Under the pieces are notes generated by a model. It searched no databases, was not told where the DNA came from, and saw only the letters and a program-made list of their open reading frames with translations. Positions 29,790 through 40,127 of a stretch of DNA of 64,000 nucleotides are shown piece by piece (the stretch's first letter is position 1; every line of letters begins with the position of its first letter). Position numbers and translations under genes: made by a program. This stretch comes from Arion vulgaris (taxonomy: Eukaryota; Mollusca; Gastropoda; Stylommatophora; Arionidae), in NCBI GenBank assembly GCA_020796225.1, contig CM036760.1, forward strand, positions 4,830,501 through 4,894,500, read 5' to 3'.

Positions 29790-30635
29790 TGCGGTTTTAC
29801 AGAAGAATGCGGTTTTACAGAAAACCACCTCGATAACAACTACAATTTAATAAACGAACTACTCTTTGCAGATGATCAGAGTATAATTTACAACAACGAA
29901 CACAAACTTCAACAACACATAAATGCCCTGCAAGCGACATGTGAAAAATATGACAGGAAAATAACACCTCAAAACAGAAGTCATGACAATAAGTAGGTCA
30001 ACAGGTCAACTAAATATACACGTGAATAATGTCAAAATACAACAGACTCCAGAATTCAAATATCTCGGGAGTTTATTCACAGCAGATGGAAAGATGGACA
30101 GAGAAATCGAGACTAGATGCCAGAAGGCAAATGCAGTGACTTACCAACTGTCACCACTATTAAAACATCCAAGCATTAACATGGCAGTCAAACGACAACT
30201 GATAAACTGCATATTTATTCCAACTTTCTGCTATCAGTGCCAAACATGGCCCCTGACTAAGACACAAGAAAGAAAGATAACAACATGTGAAATGAGATGT
30301 CTACGAAAAGCTGTCAACGTTACAAGGCGAGATAGAGTGAGAAACGAGAATATCAAAAGCATTGTTGGTACTATACCATGCATACAGTACATCGAGAGGC
30401 AAAGAATCAGGTGGTTCGGCCATCTAATGAGAATGGAACCACATTTACTACCATCACGTGCCTACAATAATCGACGCTCAGGGCGCAGAGCACGAGGCAA
30501 GCCAAGAACACGATGGATAGATAACATCTCAGAGTCCCTGTGAAAGCATGGACTGACAACGTCAATCGCAACACACCTGGCACAAGATAGAAAACTAACT
30601 CTCCCCACGTCGCATGTGGTTAAGATAAGATAAGA
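29790..30635 (+). mobile_element. RT-d LINE, palm end to 3' tail
   Basis: LINELLFADDQSIIY (catalytic FADD), KLQQHINALQATCEKYDRK, a frame change near 29975, then STGQLNIHVNNVKI, EFKYLGSLFTADGKMDRE, CQKANAVTYQLSPLLKHPS, LTKTQERKITTCEMRCLR, QRIRWFGHLMRMEPHLLPS and RRARGKPRTRWIDNISESL ending in a stop at 30541. The tail has TAAGATAAGATAAGA at about 30616. 5' truncated before the palm D-box. A frame of 186 codons is still open, so this copy is younger than most here; relative at 19362-19985. Confidence 0.9.
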
Positions 30636-30639
30636 AGAC

Positions 30640-30955
30640 AGAAGAATGATGAGAATCCAATGGACTGCTAAAATGACTAATGTGGAGGCGTTGCATGAAA
30701 CCAGGATACAGATTATCATCAAAATAAGAAATGGACAGTTATCATTTTTCGGACATATGATGAGAAGGTGGGGTTTATAACACATTGTATCAACCGTTAA
30801 AATCGAGAGTAGACGAGAGGAAGACAGAGACAGGAAATTTTGGATAGCCTGACTTCATGGCACGGGAGAGCGTCAACATGTGAGATGATAGCAAATACCA
30901 GAGACAGAGATTTGAGGAGATCCATGATCGCCTACGCCAGCCGGCACAGCACCTG
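30640..30955 (+). mobile_element. RT-e LINE 3' end
   Basis: RMMRIQWTAKMTNVEALHE, IIIKIRNGQLSFFGHMMRR, then decayed sequence matching KIESRREEDRDRKFW and LTSWHGRA, NTRDRDLRRS and RLRQPAQHL. The FFGHMMRR motif is the segment that seeds the 50-bp array at 42950. Followed directly by SINE-D. Confidence 0.82.
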
Positions 30956-31202
30956 GTTCTTCTTCAAACGCTCCATATCGACCACTTGTTAACCACTCAT
31001 TGCAATTTGTATGTGATCCAAGTCTAAGAGCGATTGTACGTTGTGTCTTATAAGTAGGCCATCACATTCAATTTCTGTAGTGCTTTTTATTTACTAGGGT
31101 AACTTCCTAGGTCCTACCTTAGTTGCCTCTTACGACATGCATTGTAGGTTGCAGTTTTACTATTCTTTGCTCCCCTTGCGAGCCCAGCAACCCACGAGCG
31201 GC
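30956..31202 (-). mobile_element. SINE-D copy
   Basis: Minus strand: TGGGTTGCTGGGCTCGC head, AACCTACAATGCATGTCG, AAGAGGCAACTAAGGTAGG, CACTACAGAAATTGAATGTG, tail GGAGCGTTTGAAGAAG. Moderately diverged. Confidence 0.85.
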
Positions 31203-31860
31203 AAGGCACCTGATGATGTAATGAGAGCGACATTTAGCAAAGGACACTCTACATGAAGACACAGTGCCCTCTCTTCAAAAACGTTAATTATGTTGTACCT
31301 TCAAATTCTATCTCACTTGATCATAAAATTATTTGTCTGGTATTAAATGTACTTACTCTATTTAAGTCACTAATCTAGACTTAAAGGGAGATAACTGTCC
31401 CGTCAAATCTGTCCAAGGGGAAGTAATGATAAGTTCTGTAACATGAAAGAATATTTTCATATTTCGAATCGCTCTTTTGTCGAGGCACTTAATCTGATTA
31501 CCTTCCTCAAGATTGACATATCTTCTTCCCGGGTACAGTACTTTCAGTTTTTGTTTTATTTAGTTCTGCCTTGTCTCACGGCAAACCTTTAACCGTCTCC
31601 TCATCAAATTAAAGGTATCAATCAAGTGCCGCACTGGTAGGCGTAGGCGATCATGTCTCTCCACATCTGTCTGTCTCTGGTACAATTCATCAACTCCGTC
31701 ACCAAACCATTGCCAAACCACGATTTCAAGCAGGCCGGAATTGTGTCCCTTTGTGTCCCTTTATCACTCTTTCCCTGTATTTTACCTGTTGTAACCAAAT
31801 GTTCTAAACTGACCCTTCTAATGATATGTCTGAAAGAACTTGATTAAAGATATAATTTAG
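31203..31860. other. Mostly unassigned; RT-e 3' remnant at 31618-31690
   Basis: On the minus strand, 31618-31690 reads ATGATCGCCTACGCCTACC then CAGTGCGGCACTTGATTGA, the 3' end of RT-e with its TTGA tail. The rest has no recognisable repeat or coding frame. Confidence 0.5.
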
Positions 31861-31884
31861 TTAAAATCCTGGTATATCACTTAC

Positions 31885-32045
31885 AGGACGTTGTCATCAA
31901 CCACAGTGAAGGAGTCTTTGATTTTCTAGCCACCACTTATACGTTCAGTTGTTTTCTTTGCTTTCTCAACGGTGGGGTCTGTTTTTACCATTCGTTACCA
32001 ACAGAACAAAAGGTAGTTTGCCATTGCTTTCCTTTTTTGCAATGA
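31885..32045 (-). mobile_element. SINE-E fragment
   Basis: GTTGTCATCAACCACAGTGAA, TTGATTTTCTAGCCACCACTT and CAACGGTGGGGTC match the 3' half of SINE-E on the minus strand. The tRNA-like head is not visible. Confidence 0.72.
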
Positions 32046-32194
32046 CTATGCTAGTTTGAGATTGCAATTATTGTCTCTACAATTAAGATCATCTGCCTGC
32101 CATCCAAGAGGGAAGGCCATTACCAGCAGTAGACGCTGGCTGCTCTCACACTCCACCCACCTCCTACCTCCGTGACCTCATATCATCATCATCA

Positions 32195-32375
32195 AATAGC
32201 TTGTCCTGAGCAAAACTTTACCACCCCAACAGTCCTCTGAATTTCTCTTTCATAGGCCAAATGTCCCACCTCTGCAGCCATCATGTTCAAACCATCAGTT
32301 ACATCCTGAATCCATCTTCTCCGTGGTCTTCCTCTTCTTCTCTTGCCAGTATACCTCCTTCCGTATAGTTAAACA
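32195..32375 (-). mobile_element. LINE C-terminal remnant
   Basis: Minus strand reads RRRGRPRRRWIQDVTDGLNM and MAAEVGHLAYEREIQRTVG, the GRPRRRWxxD tail of a non-LTR reverse transcriptase of a lineage not otherwise seen here. About 180 bp. Confidence 0.7.
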
Positions 32376-32464
32376 AATTCGGAGCTGTATAGCTTGAGTT
32401 ATTTCTAGAAGATTATGCTCATTAAAACGAGCTTAGAAATGAGAAAACCACAGCTGAATTAAAG

Positions 32465-32515
32465 CTACACCTGTGGGTTACTTGTTGAGTACACCTGTGG
32501 GTTACTTGTTGAGTA
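32465..32515. repeat. 24-bp duplication
   Basis: ACACCTGTGGGTTACTTGTT followed by GAGT, two copies in tandem. Just beyond, AATGACTGAATCACTA is duplicated at 32556 and 32581. Confidence 0.85.
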
Positions 32516-32599
32516 TGATCCGAAAGGGAGGCTGGTTCTGGTGGCTGTAGACAAATGACTGAATCACTATAAGATTCAACAAATGACTGAATCACTACG

Positions 32600-32945
32600 A
32601 GATTCAGCAATTCACAGAATTATTGAAAATTGTGTTCCAGAGCGTATAGTGGACGAATGCAAGGGGAGAGCAGACATGCTAGCTGACTCTGTCACCATAT
32701 CAGGGGGTCAGCCAAAAGACAGATTTGACATTGCTGATGAATGCAAGGAGAGCAGCCTTGCTAGCTGACTCTGTCACCATATCAGGGGGTCAGTCAAAAG
32801 ACAGAGTTGACATTGCTGATGTGAATGCAAGGGGAGAGCAGCCTTGTTAGCTGACTATGTCACCATATCAGGGGGTCAGTCAAAAGACAAGAGTTGACAT
32901 TCTAAACGGCCTCAGGCACAAATATGACTTTCATCTAAAACAATC
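32600..32945 (+). repeat. RNH2-type RNase H tail in tandem, about 98-bp unit
   Basis: Encodes GRADMLADSVTISGGQPKDR then FDIADE, the residues around and after the last catalytic Asp of an RNase H (compare NERADRLASTASIVGEL and MDKGDI at 20210). The segment is repeated nearly three times at 32668, 32757 and 32844, and the last unit continues as RVDILNGLRHKYDFHLKQ, the normal LINE sequence. One-base losses break the frame between units. Confidence 0.8.
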
Positions 32946-32964
32946 CACCTCAATAGCTTCTTCT

Positions 32965-34395
32965 TCTTCTTTTGTCGTCACACTGCTACCGGTTGTTACC
33001 CAGTGTCGTCACACTGCTACCGGGTTGTTACCCAGTGTCGTGGTTTTCTGTTTTTGTCTTGCGCTGTTCTGGTGGCTTGTGTGATTGTTATCTTTGCTCT
33101 TTCACAGGATGCTGCCACGCCATCTAACCATCTTTTCCGTGGTCTTCCTCTTGCCTTCTTTCCCGATGTTCTGTTGTAGAAGACTCTGTATACTGTGGAG
33201 TTTGGATGCATTCTTATTAAGTGGTCAAACCACTTCATTCTTTGTTTATCTATATAATTCAAGCACGGTTTTGTGCCAACTTTCTTTCTTATGCTGATGT
33301 TGGTGATTCTGTCTTTTCTGTGTTGTTGGTAACTTTTCTCAGGCAACGCATTTCACATGTAGTTATTTTTGTGACTGCGCTTTGCTCAATGTCCATGTTT
33401 GGCTCTGGTAACACAAAGTAGGTATAAAATGCTGTTGATCATTTGTTTCTTAGCTGCCTGTGAAATTTTTGGGTGCCTTAACAATGGGGCTAGCTGGTAG
33501 GTTACAGCATTTGCTTTTGTACTCTAGCCTCTATCTCTCTATCTAGTTTTCCGTCTTCTGTGAATATGCTTCCTAAGTATTTGAATTCTTTCACTTGGTT
33601 TATTTTAGTGCCATTGACATGGATGTCTAGATTATTATGTTTTCTTCCCATATTCATTATTTCTGTTTTAGTGTTGTTGATTTTCATGTCATGTTTCACA
33701 CAATTATTGTTCAAAGTGTCAATATGATGTTGTAGATCTTGTTCATTTTGATGTATCAGGCACTGATCATCTGCAAAAAGTAGTTCATTTATTTCATCAT
33801 TATCTGAATTCGACTCTTGAGTTATTTTATCCATATATGCGATAAAGAGTAGTGGTGAAAGGACACAACCTTGTCTAACACCTGATGTAATGGAGAACCA
33901 GTCGTTCATTCCTTCTGTAGTTCTTACTGTACTCTGGCTATCTTGATATAAGGCCATGATGTTACCTAATAGTTGTCCTTGGACGCCATATTCTTCAAGG
34001 ATCTTCCATAGTTTGCACCTGTTTACTCTATCAAATGCCTTTTCTTGGTCTATAAATATAAGCTGTTTACTTTGATTGTATTCAATTGTTTGTTCGCAGA
34101 TCTGTCTTAGTGTAAATATTGCGTCTGTGCAGCTCTTACCCTCCTAAACCCAAACTGGCTATTGCTTAACTGGGGCTCTAATATATGTCTTGCTCTTCGC
34201 TCCAATATTTTTGCAAACATTTTTCCTATTTGGCTCAAAAGAGAATACCCCTGTATGTTTCACATTCTCTTTGTCTCCTTTGTTCTTCCATATTGGGACT
34301 ATAATAGCTCTCTGCCAGTCATCTGAAACCTCTTGTGCCTCCCAGGCTATGTTAAAAATTCTGGTCAGCCATGTTATTGCTGTTGTCTTACCTCA
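32965..34395 (-). mobile_element. RT-a LINE, palm to 3' end, minus strand
   Basis: The longest RT-a copy. From 34395 downward: TWLTRIFNIAWEAQEVSDDW, QRAIIVPIWKNKGDKENVKH, LEPQLSNSQFGFRR, QLIFIDQEKAFDRVNRCKLW (catalytic Asp), MALYQDSQSTVRT, SGVRQGCVLSPLLFIAYMDK, INELLFADDQCLIHQNEQDL (catalytic Asp pair), VKEFKYLGSIFTEDGKLDRE, then CYQSQTWTLS-type sequence, NISIRKKVGTKPCLNYIDKQ, RMKWFDHLIRMHPNS, KKARGRPRKRWLDGV and KITITQATRTAQDK. The 3' end is a CAACCCGGTAGCAGTGTGAC duplication and GAAGAAGAAG. No endonuclease remains; several frameshifts (33480, 34000, 34140) make it dead. Confidence 0.92.
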
Positions 34396-34409
34396 ATAGC
34401 TAGTTAAGT

Positions 34410-34507
34410 TAATTGCATATCCTTTACAGGACTATGCGAATCAACCCCAGCTTTTTAACGCTGTTTGTGATTTTTCTAGGCTTTATTACGTTCAGTAGTT
34501 TGCCATT
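34410..34507 (-). mobile_element. SINE-F, 3' half, split by RT-f LINE
   Basis: Minus strand: AATGGCAAACTACTGAACG, CCTAGAAAAATCACAAACAG, CGTTAAAAAGCTGGGGTTG and CCTGTAAAGGATATGCAATT. The other half of the same copy resumes at 37785, beyond the LINE. Confidence 0.88.
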
Positions 34508-34776
34508 ACCTCCCCATGAAGCCATTACCTTGTAGTGGTGGGGAGGCTTGCGTGCCCCAATGATACAGTGAGCTAGGACGGCGGGAACTTATGTTCCCGG
34601 AAGGGTTACCAAAGCCGGAAAGGTCACGGAAGAGGGGACAGACGAAGCATGGTCTCCTGGTCCTCCAGGTTGGGGTTGGGCTTGGGACTAACGATCCCAT
34701 CCTTTAAAAAATTAAAGTTACGGAAACAACAACAAACATACAACCTATCTACGGGCATGAAGGGCTACCAGAGTCA

Positions 34777-35658
34777 TTGACTCAAATGACTGGAAGTGGT
34801 GAAAGCCGAAAGGAAGCTACTTTCATGAGGACGGAAGCCCTGAATGCCAAAACCAAGACCAGGATTGGATGCTGGAATGTAAGAACAATGTACGAAACCG
34901 GAAAACTGTCACAAATAACAGCAGAAATGAGAAGATATAATCTACATATCCTAGGGGTTAGCGAGAGCAGATGGACAGGAAATGGAAGAAGTACCACTGC
35001 AACAGGTGAAACAGTCCTTTTTTCTGGACGAGACGATGACCTACACCATGAAGGAGTAGCAGTAATCCTAAGAAAAGGCGTGGAAAAGTGTCTGTTAGAA
35101 TGGAAACCTATCAGTAGCCGCTTGATTAAGATCAGACTAAAGGAGAAGCATACAAACATCACAATCCTACAATGCTATGCGCCAACTAATGATAGCGAAG
35201 ATACAAAGAAAGACTCTTACTACGAAAACCTACAAGCAGAATTAGACAAGTCACCATCCCATGATGTTATCATTGTTATGGGAGATCTAAATGCGAAGGT
35301 CGGACAAGACAACACGCATAGTTATAGAACTATGGAAAATATGGATATGGTATGATGAACGAAAATGGGAACGTTTAGTAAACTTCTGCAGCATGAACAA
35401 TCTCGTTATAGGAGGAACCCTATTTCAACATTTAGATATCCACAAATTAACATGGTATTCCCTAATGGCAGAGATAAAAACCAAATAGACCATATAATGA
35501 TCAAGGGACCCTGGAGACGCTCGCTGCTAGATGTTGTAGTCAAGAGGGGTGCAGATGTTGGTAGCGACCACCACCTAGTCACAGCTTATGTCAAACTTAA
35601 ACTAAGAAAAACAGGACAACAGAAAACTTCCAAAAGAGGTTCGATGTGGATAGACTAA
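34777..35658 (+). pseudogene. APE-type endonuclease domain of RT-f LINE (frameshifted)
   Basis: The endonuclease nicks target DNA to prime reverse transcription. Seen in order: IGCWNVRTMYETGKL, LGVSESRWTGNGRST (catalytic Glu), GVAVILRKGVEKCLLEW, ITILQCYAPTNDSED, DVIIVMGDLNAKVGQD (Asp and Asn of the active site); then a frame change near 35340 to MNENGNVLVNFC-type sequence and CSMNNLVIGGTLFQH, a second near 35455 to FPNGRDKNQIDHIMIKGPW, and GADVGSDHHLVTAYVKL (catalytic His in SDHH). All active-site motifs are still legible, so decay is recent. The start is chosen at the first ATG upstream of the GCWN motif. Confidence 0.9.
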
Positions 35659-36130
35659 AGACACGGAAGTAAGGGATAAGTTTATAATGCAGATAAAGAA
35701 CAGATTCCAAGCCCTAGAAAGTAATGAAACTACGGATGAAACTGACAACATAGATAGAACATGGGACAACATAGCATCTATATAGCCAGAGCAGTGAAAC
35801 ATGTCTAGGGTACCGCACAAAGAAAAAAAAAGAATGGATAACACCAACAACATGGAAAATAATAGACAGCCGAAGAATTTTAAAAAAGAAATTGTTAGAA
35901 GCAAAGTCCGAAAGACTGAAAGCAAGATACCAAGAACAGTACAAAAGCGAAAGTAAAGAAATCAAACGGGCTGTGAGAGCTGACAAAAGAATGTATGTTG
36001 AAGACCTGCAGTACAGGCAGAAGAAGCAGCAAAAAGTGTGATCAGGGAACAGTGTACAAAATTACAAAGCTAATAAGCGGGAAACATTACAGGAGATCAA
36101 ATACTCATAAAGGATAAGAATGGAATACTA
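35640..36130 (+). pseudogene. Linker between endonuclease and RT of RT-f LINE
   Basis: Decayed coding with several frame changes: KDTEVRDKFIMQIKNRFQAL, ETTDETDNIDRTWDNIA, EWITPTTWKIIDSRRILKK, KLLEAKSERLKARYQEQYK, ESKEIKRAVRADKRMYVEDL, then sequence equal to EAAKSVIREQCTKLYKLISG. This lysine- and arginine-rich helical linker is usual between the two domains in this LINE type. Confidence 0.75.
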
Positions 36131-37245
36131 TTGACAACGGAAAAGGAACAAGAAATACGATGGACAGAGCATTTTAAAGAATTGCTAAATAGACCACCGC
36201 CAACGTTAGTAGCAGACATACCAGAACCAACAGAGGAATTAGAAATTGGCATTGAAACACCCAGCCGGGATGAGATCATTACAGCAATTAAATCTCTTAA
36301 GAATAACAAGGCACCAGGGAATGATAACTTAAACGCAGAACTATTCAAAATAGACCCAGAACTTGCAGCTAATATATTGCAACCCTTGTTTACTACTATA
36401 TGGAATGCCCAAATAATACCTGATGCATGGAACAGAGGAGTCATCATCAAGATCCCCAAGAAGGGCTCCATTGCCGATTGTAATAATTGGCGTGGAAAAC
36501 ACTGCTTTCTGTCCCAAGTAAAATCTTAAGCAAAATCATCGTACAACGTATTACTGACGCTGTGGATAAGAAACTGAGAAAGGAACAAGCAGGATTTCGC
36601 AGAGGACGGAGCTGTATAGGCCAAATATTTGCTCTTAGAAATATCATAGAGCAATGCACAGAATGGCAAAGCAAACTCTATATCAACTTTGTAGATTTTG
36701 GGAAAAAGGGTTTTGATAGCATACACCGCGAAAGTCTATGGCGTATCTTAAGATGGTATGGAATCCCACTGTGTTTTATAAATATTATAAAAAGCTGCTA
36801 CAGCAGGTTTGCATGCAGTGTTGAAACTTCAGAACTAAAGTTTGAAGTCAAAACAGGCGTGCGACAAGGATGTGTTATGTCAGCCCTATTATTCAACACT
36901 GTCATAGATTGGGTGATGCGTAAAAAAACGGAAGATAAGGCAAGAGGTATTAGATGGACGCTCACATCCACGCTGGAAGACCTAGATTTTGCAGATGACA
37001 TCGCACTCCTATCTCATACACATAGAGATATCCAGGAAAAGACCTGCCGCCTTAACCAATGTAGTGAGATGGTTGGGCTGAAAATAAATCAGAGGAAAAC
37101 TGAAGTAATGACTCTGAACATAGCAACCCCAGCACCAGTCAAACTAGAAGGTAAAACCCTCCGAGATACAACCGCTTTCACATACCTTGAAGTGTTATTA
37201 GCAATGAAGGAGGCGCTGGATCTGACATTAAAACAGACTGAGTAA
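36131..37245 (+). pseudogene. Reverse transcriptase domain of RT-f LINE (frameshifted)
   Basis: Two overlapping frames, 36131-36529 and 36487-37245, are one coding region broken by a one-base change near 36495. Motifs in order: TEHFKELLNRPPP, IKSLKNNKAPGNDNLNAEL, WNRGVIIKIPKKGSIADCNN WRG, VPSKILSKIIVQRI, EQAGFRRGRSCIGQIFALRN, YINFVDFGKKGFDSIHRESL (catalytic Asp; EKAFDS is usual, here GKKGFDS), KTGVRQGCVMSALLF, LEDLDFADDIALLS (catalytic Asp pair), GLKINQRKTEVM. All three catalytic Asp are present. The frame ends in a stop at 37243 where other copies read on into LSKARSAF. Confidence 0.92.
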
Positions 37246-37763
37246 AGCACGAAGTGCATTCATGACCCTTCAGACCGCCTGAAAATCTGCCCAATACAGC
37301 ATCAGAACCAAGACTAGTATCTATAACAGCTGTGTGCTGTCAACTTTGCTGTACGGATCGGAATGCTGGAGAATGACAGAACAGGATATGTCCAGACTCT
37401 CCGCCTTTCATACAACTTGTCTGCGAAAATCTTACGCGTGTACTGGCCGACTACTATCTCGAATCAGAATTGCTTGCACGATGCCAACAAGAGAATATGG
37501 GCACTATCATCCAAAGACGACGCTGGAGATGGATTGGACATGTGATGCGCATGGGGACTGGCTCCGACACGAAAACTGCACTGAGATGGACTCCAGAGGG
37601 GAGGCGAAAGCGTGGAAGACCCAAGACGACCTGGAGGAGAACGATAGAGCAAGAGCTGAAGGAAATGAATCATAGCTGGAACACAATACAGAGGAAGGCC
37701 ATGAACAGGGAAGAATGGTGTACGTTTGTTGCTGCCCTAAACGCCAAGGGCGTAACAGGCTAA
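37246..37763 (+). pseudogene. C-terminal tail of RT-f LINE (frameshifted)
   Basis: LSKARSAFMTL, VLSTLLYGSECWRMTEQDMS, LSAFHTTCLRK, a frame change to ILRVYWPTTISNQN, and another to IIQRRRWRWIGHVMRMGTGS, RRKRGRPKTTWRRTIEQELK, SWNTIQRKAMNREEWCTFVA and ALNAKGVTG before a stop at 37761. The RW.W.GHV.RM and GRPKTTWRR motifs are standard for this LINE type; their role is not well defined. Confidence 0.88.
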
Positions 37764-37784
37764 AGAGAGAGAGAGTTTGCCATT

Positions 37785-37925
37785 GCTTTCTGTAATGGTG
37801 GTGTCATCGTCCTTTTGTAAAATCCACGCGAAACAATTTGCAACCAAATTGTCCGCAGCGTGTTTCGAACTCAGAACGTCGGGGTTAATAGACCGAGTCA
37901 TTATCCCTAAGCCAAAAACGCCACC
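37785..37925 (-). mobile_element. SINE-F, 5' half with tRNA-like head
   Basis: Minus strand begins GGCGTTTTTGGCTTAGGG, has GACTCGGTCTATTAACCCCG and GAGTTCGAAACACG (box B), then CGGACAATTTGGTTGC and CGCGTGGATTTTACAAAAGG. It joins 34410-34507 across the LINE insertion to make one complete SINE-F. Confidence 0.9.
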
Positions 37926-37944
37926 TCTCAATCGCTACACGAAC

Positions 37945-38240
37945 CAATTACACAAAAATGGAGGAGGAGTCCTCATAGTGCTCAGTTACATGAGTCATAG
38001 GAAACTAAAATTAGCGACAGGAAGGTTCTCCAGTAACTACAAAGCAACGACAGAGGCCATAAAAACGGCAGCATAGCCATAATGTCAAAAGAAACTTGTA
38101 AAAGAAAACATAGTATTCTTGACTTATGTCATGTCAATAATTACTGCTCTAAACATCAAGAAGATAGCAACCTAGAAGAACTGCAAGCATCACTACATCA
38201 ATTATGTAAGAAAGGACGCTCGATAAAGAAGAAGAAGAAT
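37945..38240 (+). mobile_element. RNH1-type RNase H fragment
   Basis: NGGGVLIVLSYMSHRKLKLA, TGRFSSNYKATTEAIKTAA (position of the catalytic Glu), then frameshifted sequence equal to NIVFLTYVMSIITALN, where the catalytic Asp of FTDxxS has become Tyr. It ends near LHQLCKKGR. 5' and 3' truncated. Confidence 0.78.
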
Positions 38241-38522
38241 GGAGCGTTCGAAAGGAGAAGAAGCAGAAGAAGTAGCAGAAGATAGAAAGTAAAGTAGCTA
38301 TGAAGAAGCAGAAGAAGTAGAAGAAGTAGCAGAAGAAGCAGAAGAAGTAGAAGAAGTAGCAGAAGAAGCAGAAGAAGCAGAAGAAGTAGAAGAAGTAACA
38401 GAAGAAGCAGAAGAAGCAGAAGAAGTAGAAGAAGAAGTAGAAGAAGAAGTAGAAGAAGAAGAAGAAGAAGATGAAGAAGAAGTAGATGAAGAAGAAGAAA
38501 AAGAAGAAGAAACAGAAACAAT
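38222..38522. repeat. (GAA)n-rich tract with GCA and GTA triplets
   Basis: Purine-rich strand of GAAGAAGCA, GAAGAAGTA and GAAGAAGAA triplets, about 300 bp. It starts at what looks like a retroelement tail (ATAAAGAAGAAGAAG). The poly-Leu and poly-Ser frames on the minus strand are its translations. Confidence 0.93.
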
Positions 38523-38689
38523 AACCCTACAGCTTGTTAATAAGCTACAAAATAAACATGAAAGAAACAACACATGATAATGAACAAAAATGATCTTGAA
38601 AGACAATATAAATGAAGACAAAAAAAAGTGCAGATTCAGATATCATCACATTTAACTACCAACACATTTCCCCTGTGGCCGAAATAATT

Positions 38690-38748
38690 TGTGGTTAGTT
38701 CTTCACCCCACATGTGTGTTTAGTTCTTCACCCCACATGTGTGTTTAT
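38690..38748. repeat. 29-bp duplication
   Basis: GTTAGTTCTTCACCCCACAT and the following TGTGTGTTT part occur twice in tandem (38693 and 38721). Otherwise 38523-38910 is AT-rich with nothing recognised. Confidence 0.7.
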
Positions 38749-38910
38749 AAATTAAGCTTTAGTTTTCTCATTTCTAAGCAGATTTTGATGAGTAATATCT
38801 TGTTTATAAATAGCTTGATAGCTATAATGCGCCAATTTGGCTAACTTCTATAAAGTTTTTTGGGGTGATTTCTAGTAGTTAGTATATTGTTAGTTTGTAG
38901 TTAGTATGGT

Positions 38911-39125
38911 GGCGTCTGTGGCCTAGGGGGTAGTGACTCGGTCTATTAACCCGACGTTCTGAGTTCGAATCACGCTGCGGACAGTTTGGTTGCAAATTGT
39001 TTCGCGTGGATTTTACAAAAGGACGATGGCACCACTCGTTAATAATGCCTAGAAAATCACAAACAGCGTTAAAAAGCTGGGGTTGATTCGCAAAGTCCTG
39101 TAAAGGATATACAATTAACTTAAGT
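38911..39125 (+). mobile_element. SINE-F copy
   Basis: Head with GTGGCCTAGGGGGTAGTG (box A region), GACTCGGTCTATTAACCCG and GAGTTCGAATCACG (box B); body CGGACAGTTTGGTTGC, GCGTGGATTTTACAAAAGG, CCTAGAAAATCACAAACAG, CGTTAAAAAGCTGGGGTTG; 3' end CCTGTAAAGGATATACAATT. It lacks about 30 bp present in the split copy at 34410/37785. Confidence 0.9.
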
Positions 39126-39289
39126 TAGTATAGTATATACGCAGAGGCAGACCAAGAAGAAGATGACTGCAAGATATTAAAGAAATCATGAATCATCGGC
39201 GAAGTTAGTGAACTGGCTAGTGAATTTCAGATGCGCTGTAAAGAGAGCAGCGTGCTATAAGGAATACGCACCTTGATGATGATGATTAT

Positions 39290-40065
39290 ATCATTAAGTG
39301 GACATGTATATAAATTGTGTTCGCCGTCTAGCTCAAGATATGCATGAAAATGTGGATGCTCTGGTGGAAACGGCACAACTGGTAGGTCTTATAATCCGTC
39401 AAGAGAAGACAAAAATATTGCGAAGCAACAACATACAAAAAGACCAAATATTGATTGAGAGAAGGGGTATAGAAGATGTTGGTGGATGTGTCTACCTTGG
39501 AAGCAAGATCGACAAATCAGGAGGTACATATGAGGATATTAATGCCTGGATTAGGAAAGCACGACAAGCCATCGCTATCCTGCACGCAGTTTGGAAACCC
39601 ATTGCCATCTCCACGAAAACAAAGCTCAAGATAATCAACTAAAATGTGAAATCTGTGTTGCTGTATGACTAGAAAACGTGGCGAATCATCAAGTTAAATA
39701 CAAATACGATTCAGACCTTTGTCAACTGATGTCATCGGCGGATTCTCAGATTGAGATGGTATGATAGAGGTGCAAATACAGACCTGTGGATACGAACTGG
39801 ACAGGAACCCATGATGACCCAGGTTAAGAGGAGAAAATGGCGATGTGTTGAGATACTCCTACGAAGACACAGTTGAGTGTGACTAGACAAGCACTTAAGT
39901 GGAACCCGCAAGGAAAACGAAAAAGAGGACACCCTAAAAAGACCTGGAGACGAAGACTTCTTGAGGAACTGAAGAGACTCGACTATCCTGGGAGATCATA
40001 AAGAAAACAGCCATAGACCGAGAAGAGTAACGAACAACTGTTGAGGTCCTATGCTCCACGAGGAT
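39290..40065 (+). mobile_element. RT-g LINE 3' part
   Basis: A frame of 114 codons: LVETAQLVGLIIRQEKTKIL, GGCVYLGSKIDKSGGTYEDI, NAWIRKARQAIAILHAVWK, STKTKLKIIN, then with stops NVKSVLLYD, TFVN, HRRILRLRWYDRGANTD, RRKWRCVEILLRRHS and a GKRKRGHPKKTWRR-like end at 39910-39960. This is the part after the catalytic palm. The array at 45383 comes from the same family. Confidence 0.85.
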
Positions 40066-40127
40066 AAGTCAAGTCAAGTCGGTGTTTGGCTCTGTATCCG
40101 TCAGAGTTAGTCGGCTAGTACACAGTT

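Larger units (their letters stand above)
34508..37773 (+). mobile_element. RT-f: near full-length RTE-like LINE
   Basis: A 3.27-kb non-LTR retrotransposon inserted in SINE-F, with target duplication AGTTTGCCATT at 34497-34507 and 37774-37784. It has a 5' leader rich in GGTGGGGAGGCTTGCG and CCCGGAAGGG, an APE-like endonuclease, a linker, a reverse transcriptase and a C-terminal GRPKTTWRR tail, ending GTAACAGGCTAAAGAGAGAG. No RNase H, no separate ORF1: this is the RTE-like layout, assigned from architecture only. At least six frameshifts mean it cannot move on its own. The same family appears at 23455-24515 and in part at 22300. Confidence 0.92.

Noticed and set aside
19362..30635. RT-d frames of 168 and 186 codons as host genes
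   Set aside because: Both carry retrotransposon C-terminal motifs, lack the full reverse transcriptase and occur as two dispersed copies.
34777..35355. Host gene of the craniofacial-development-protein-2-like type, a label often given to such endonuclease frames
   Set aside because: The frame is the endonuclease domain of a LINE whose reverse transcriptase follows downstream within one pair of target duplications.
38198..38621. Poly-leucine and poly-serine proteins on the minus strand
   Set aside because: Translations of the GAA/GCA/GTA tract.
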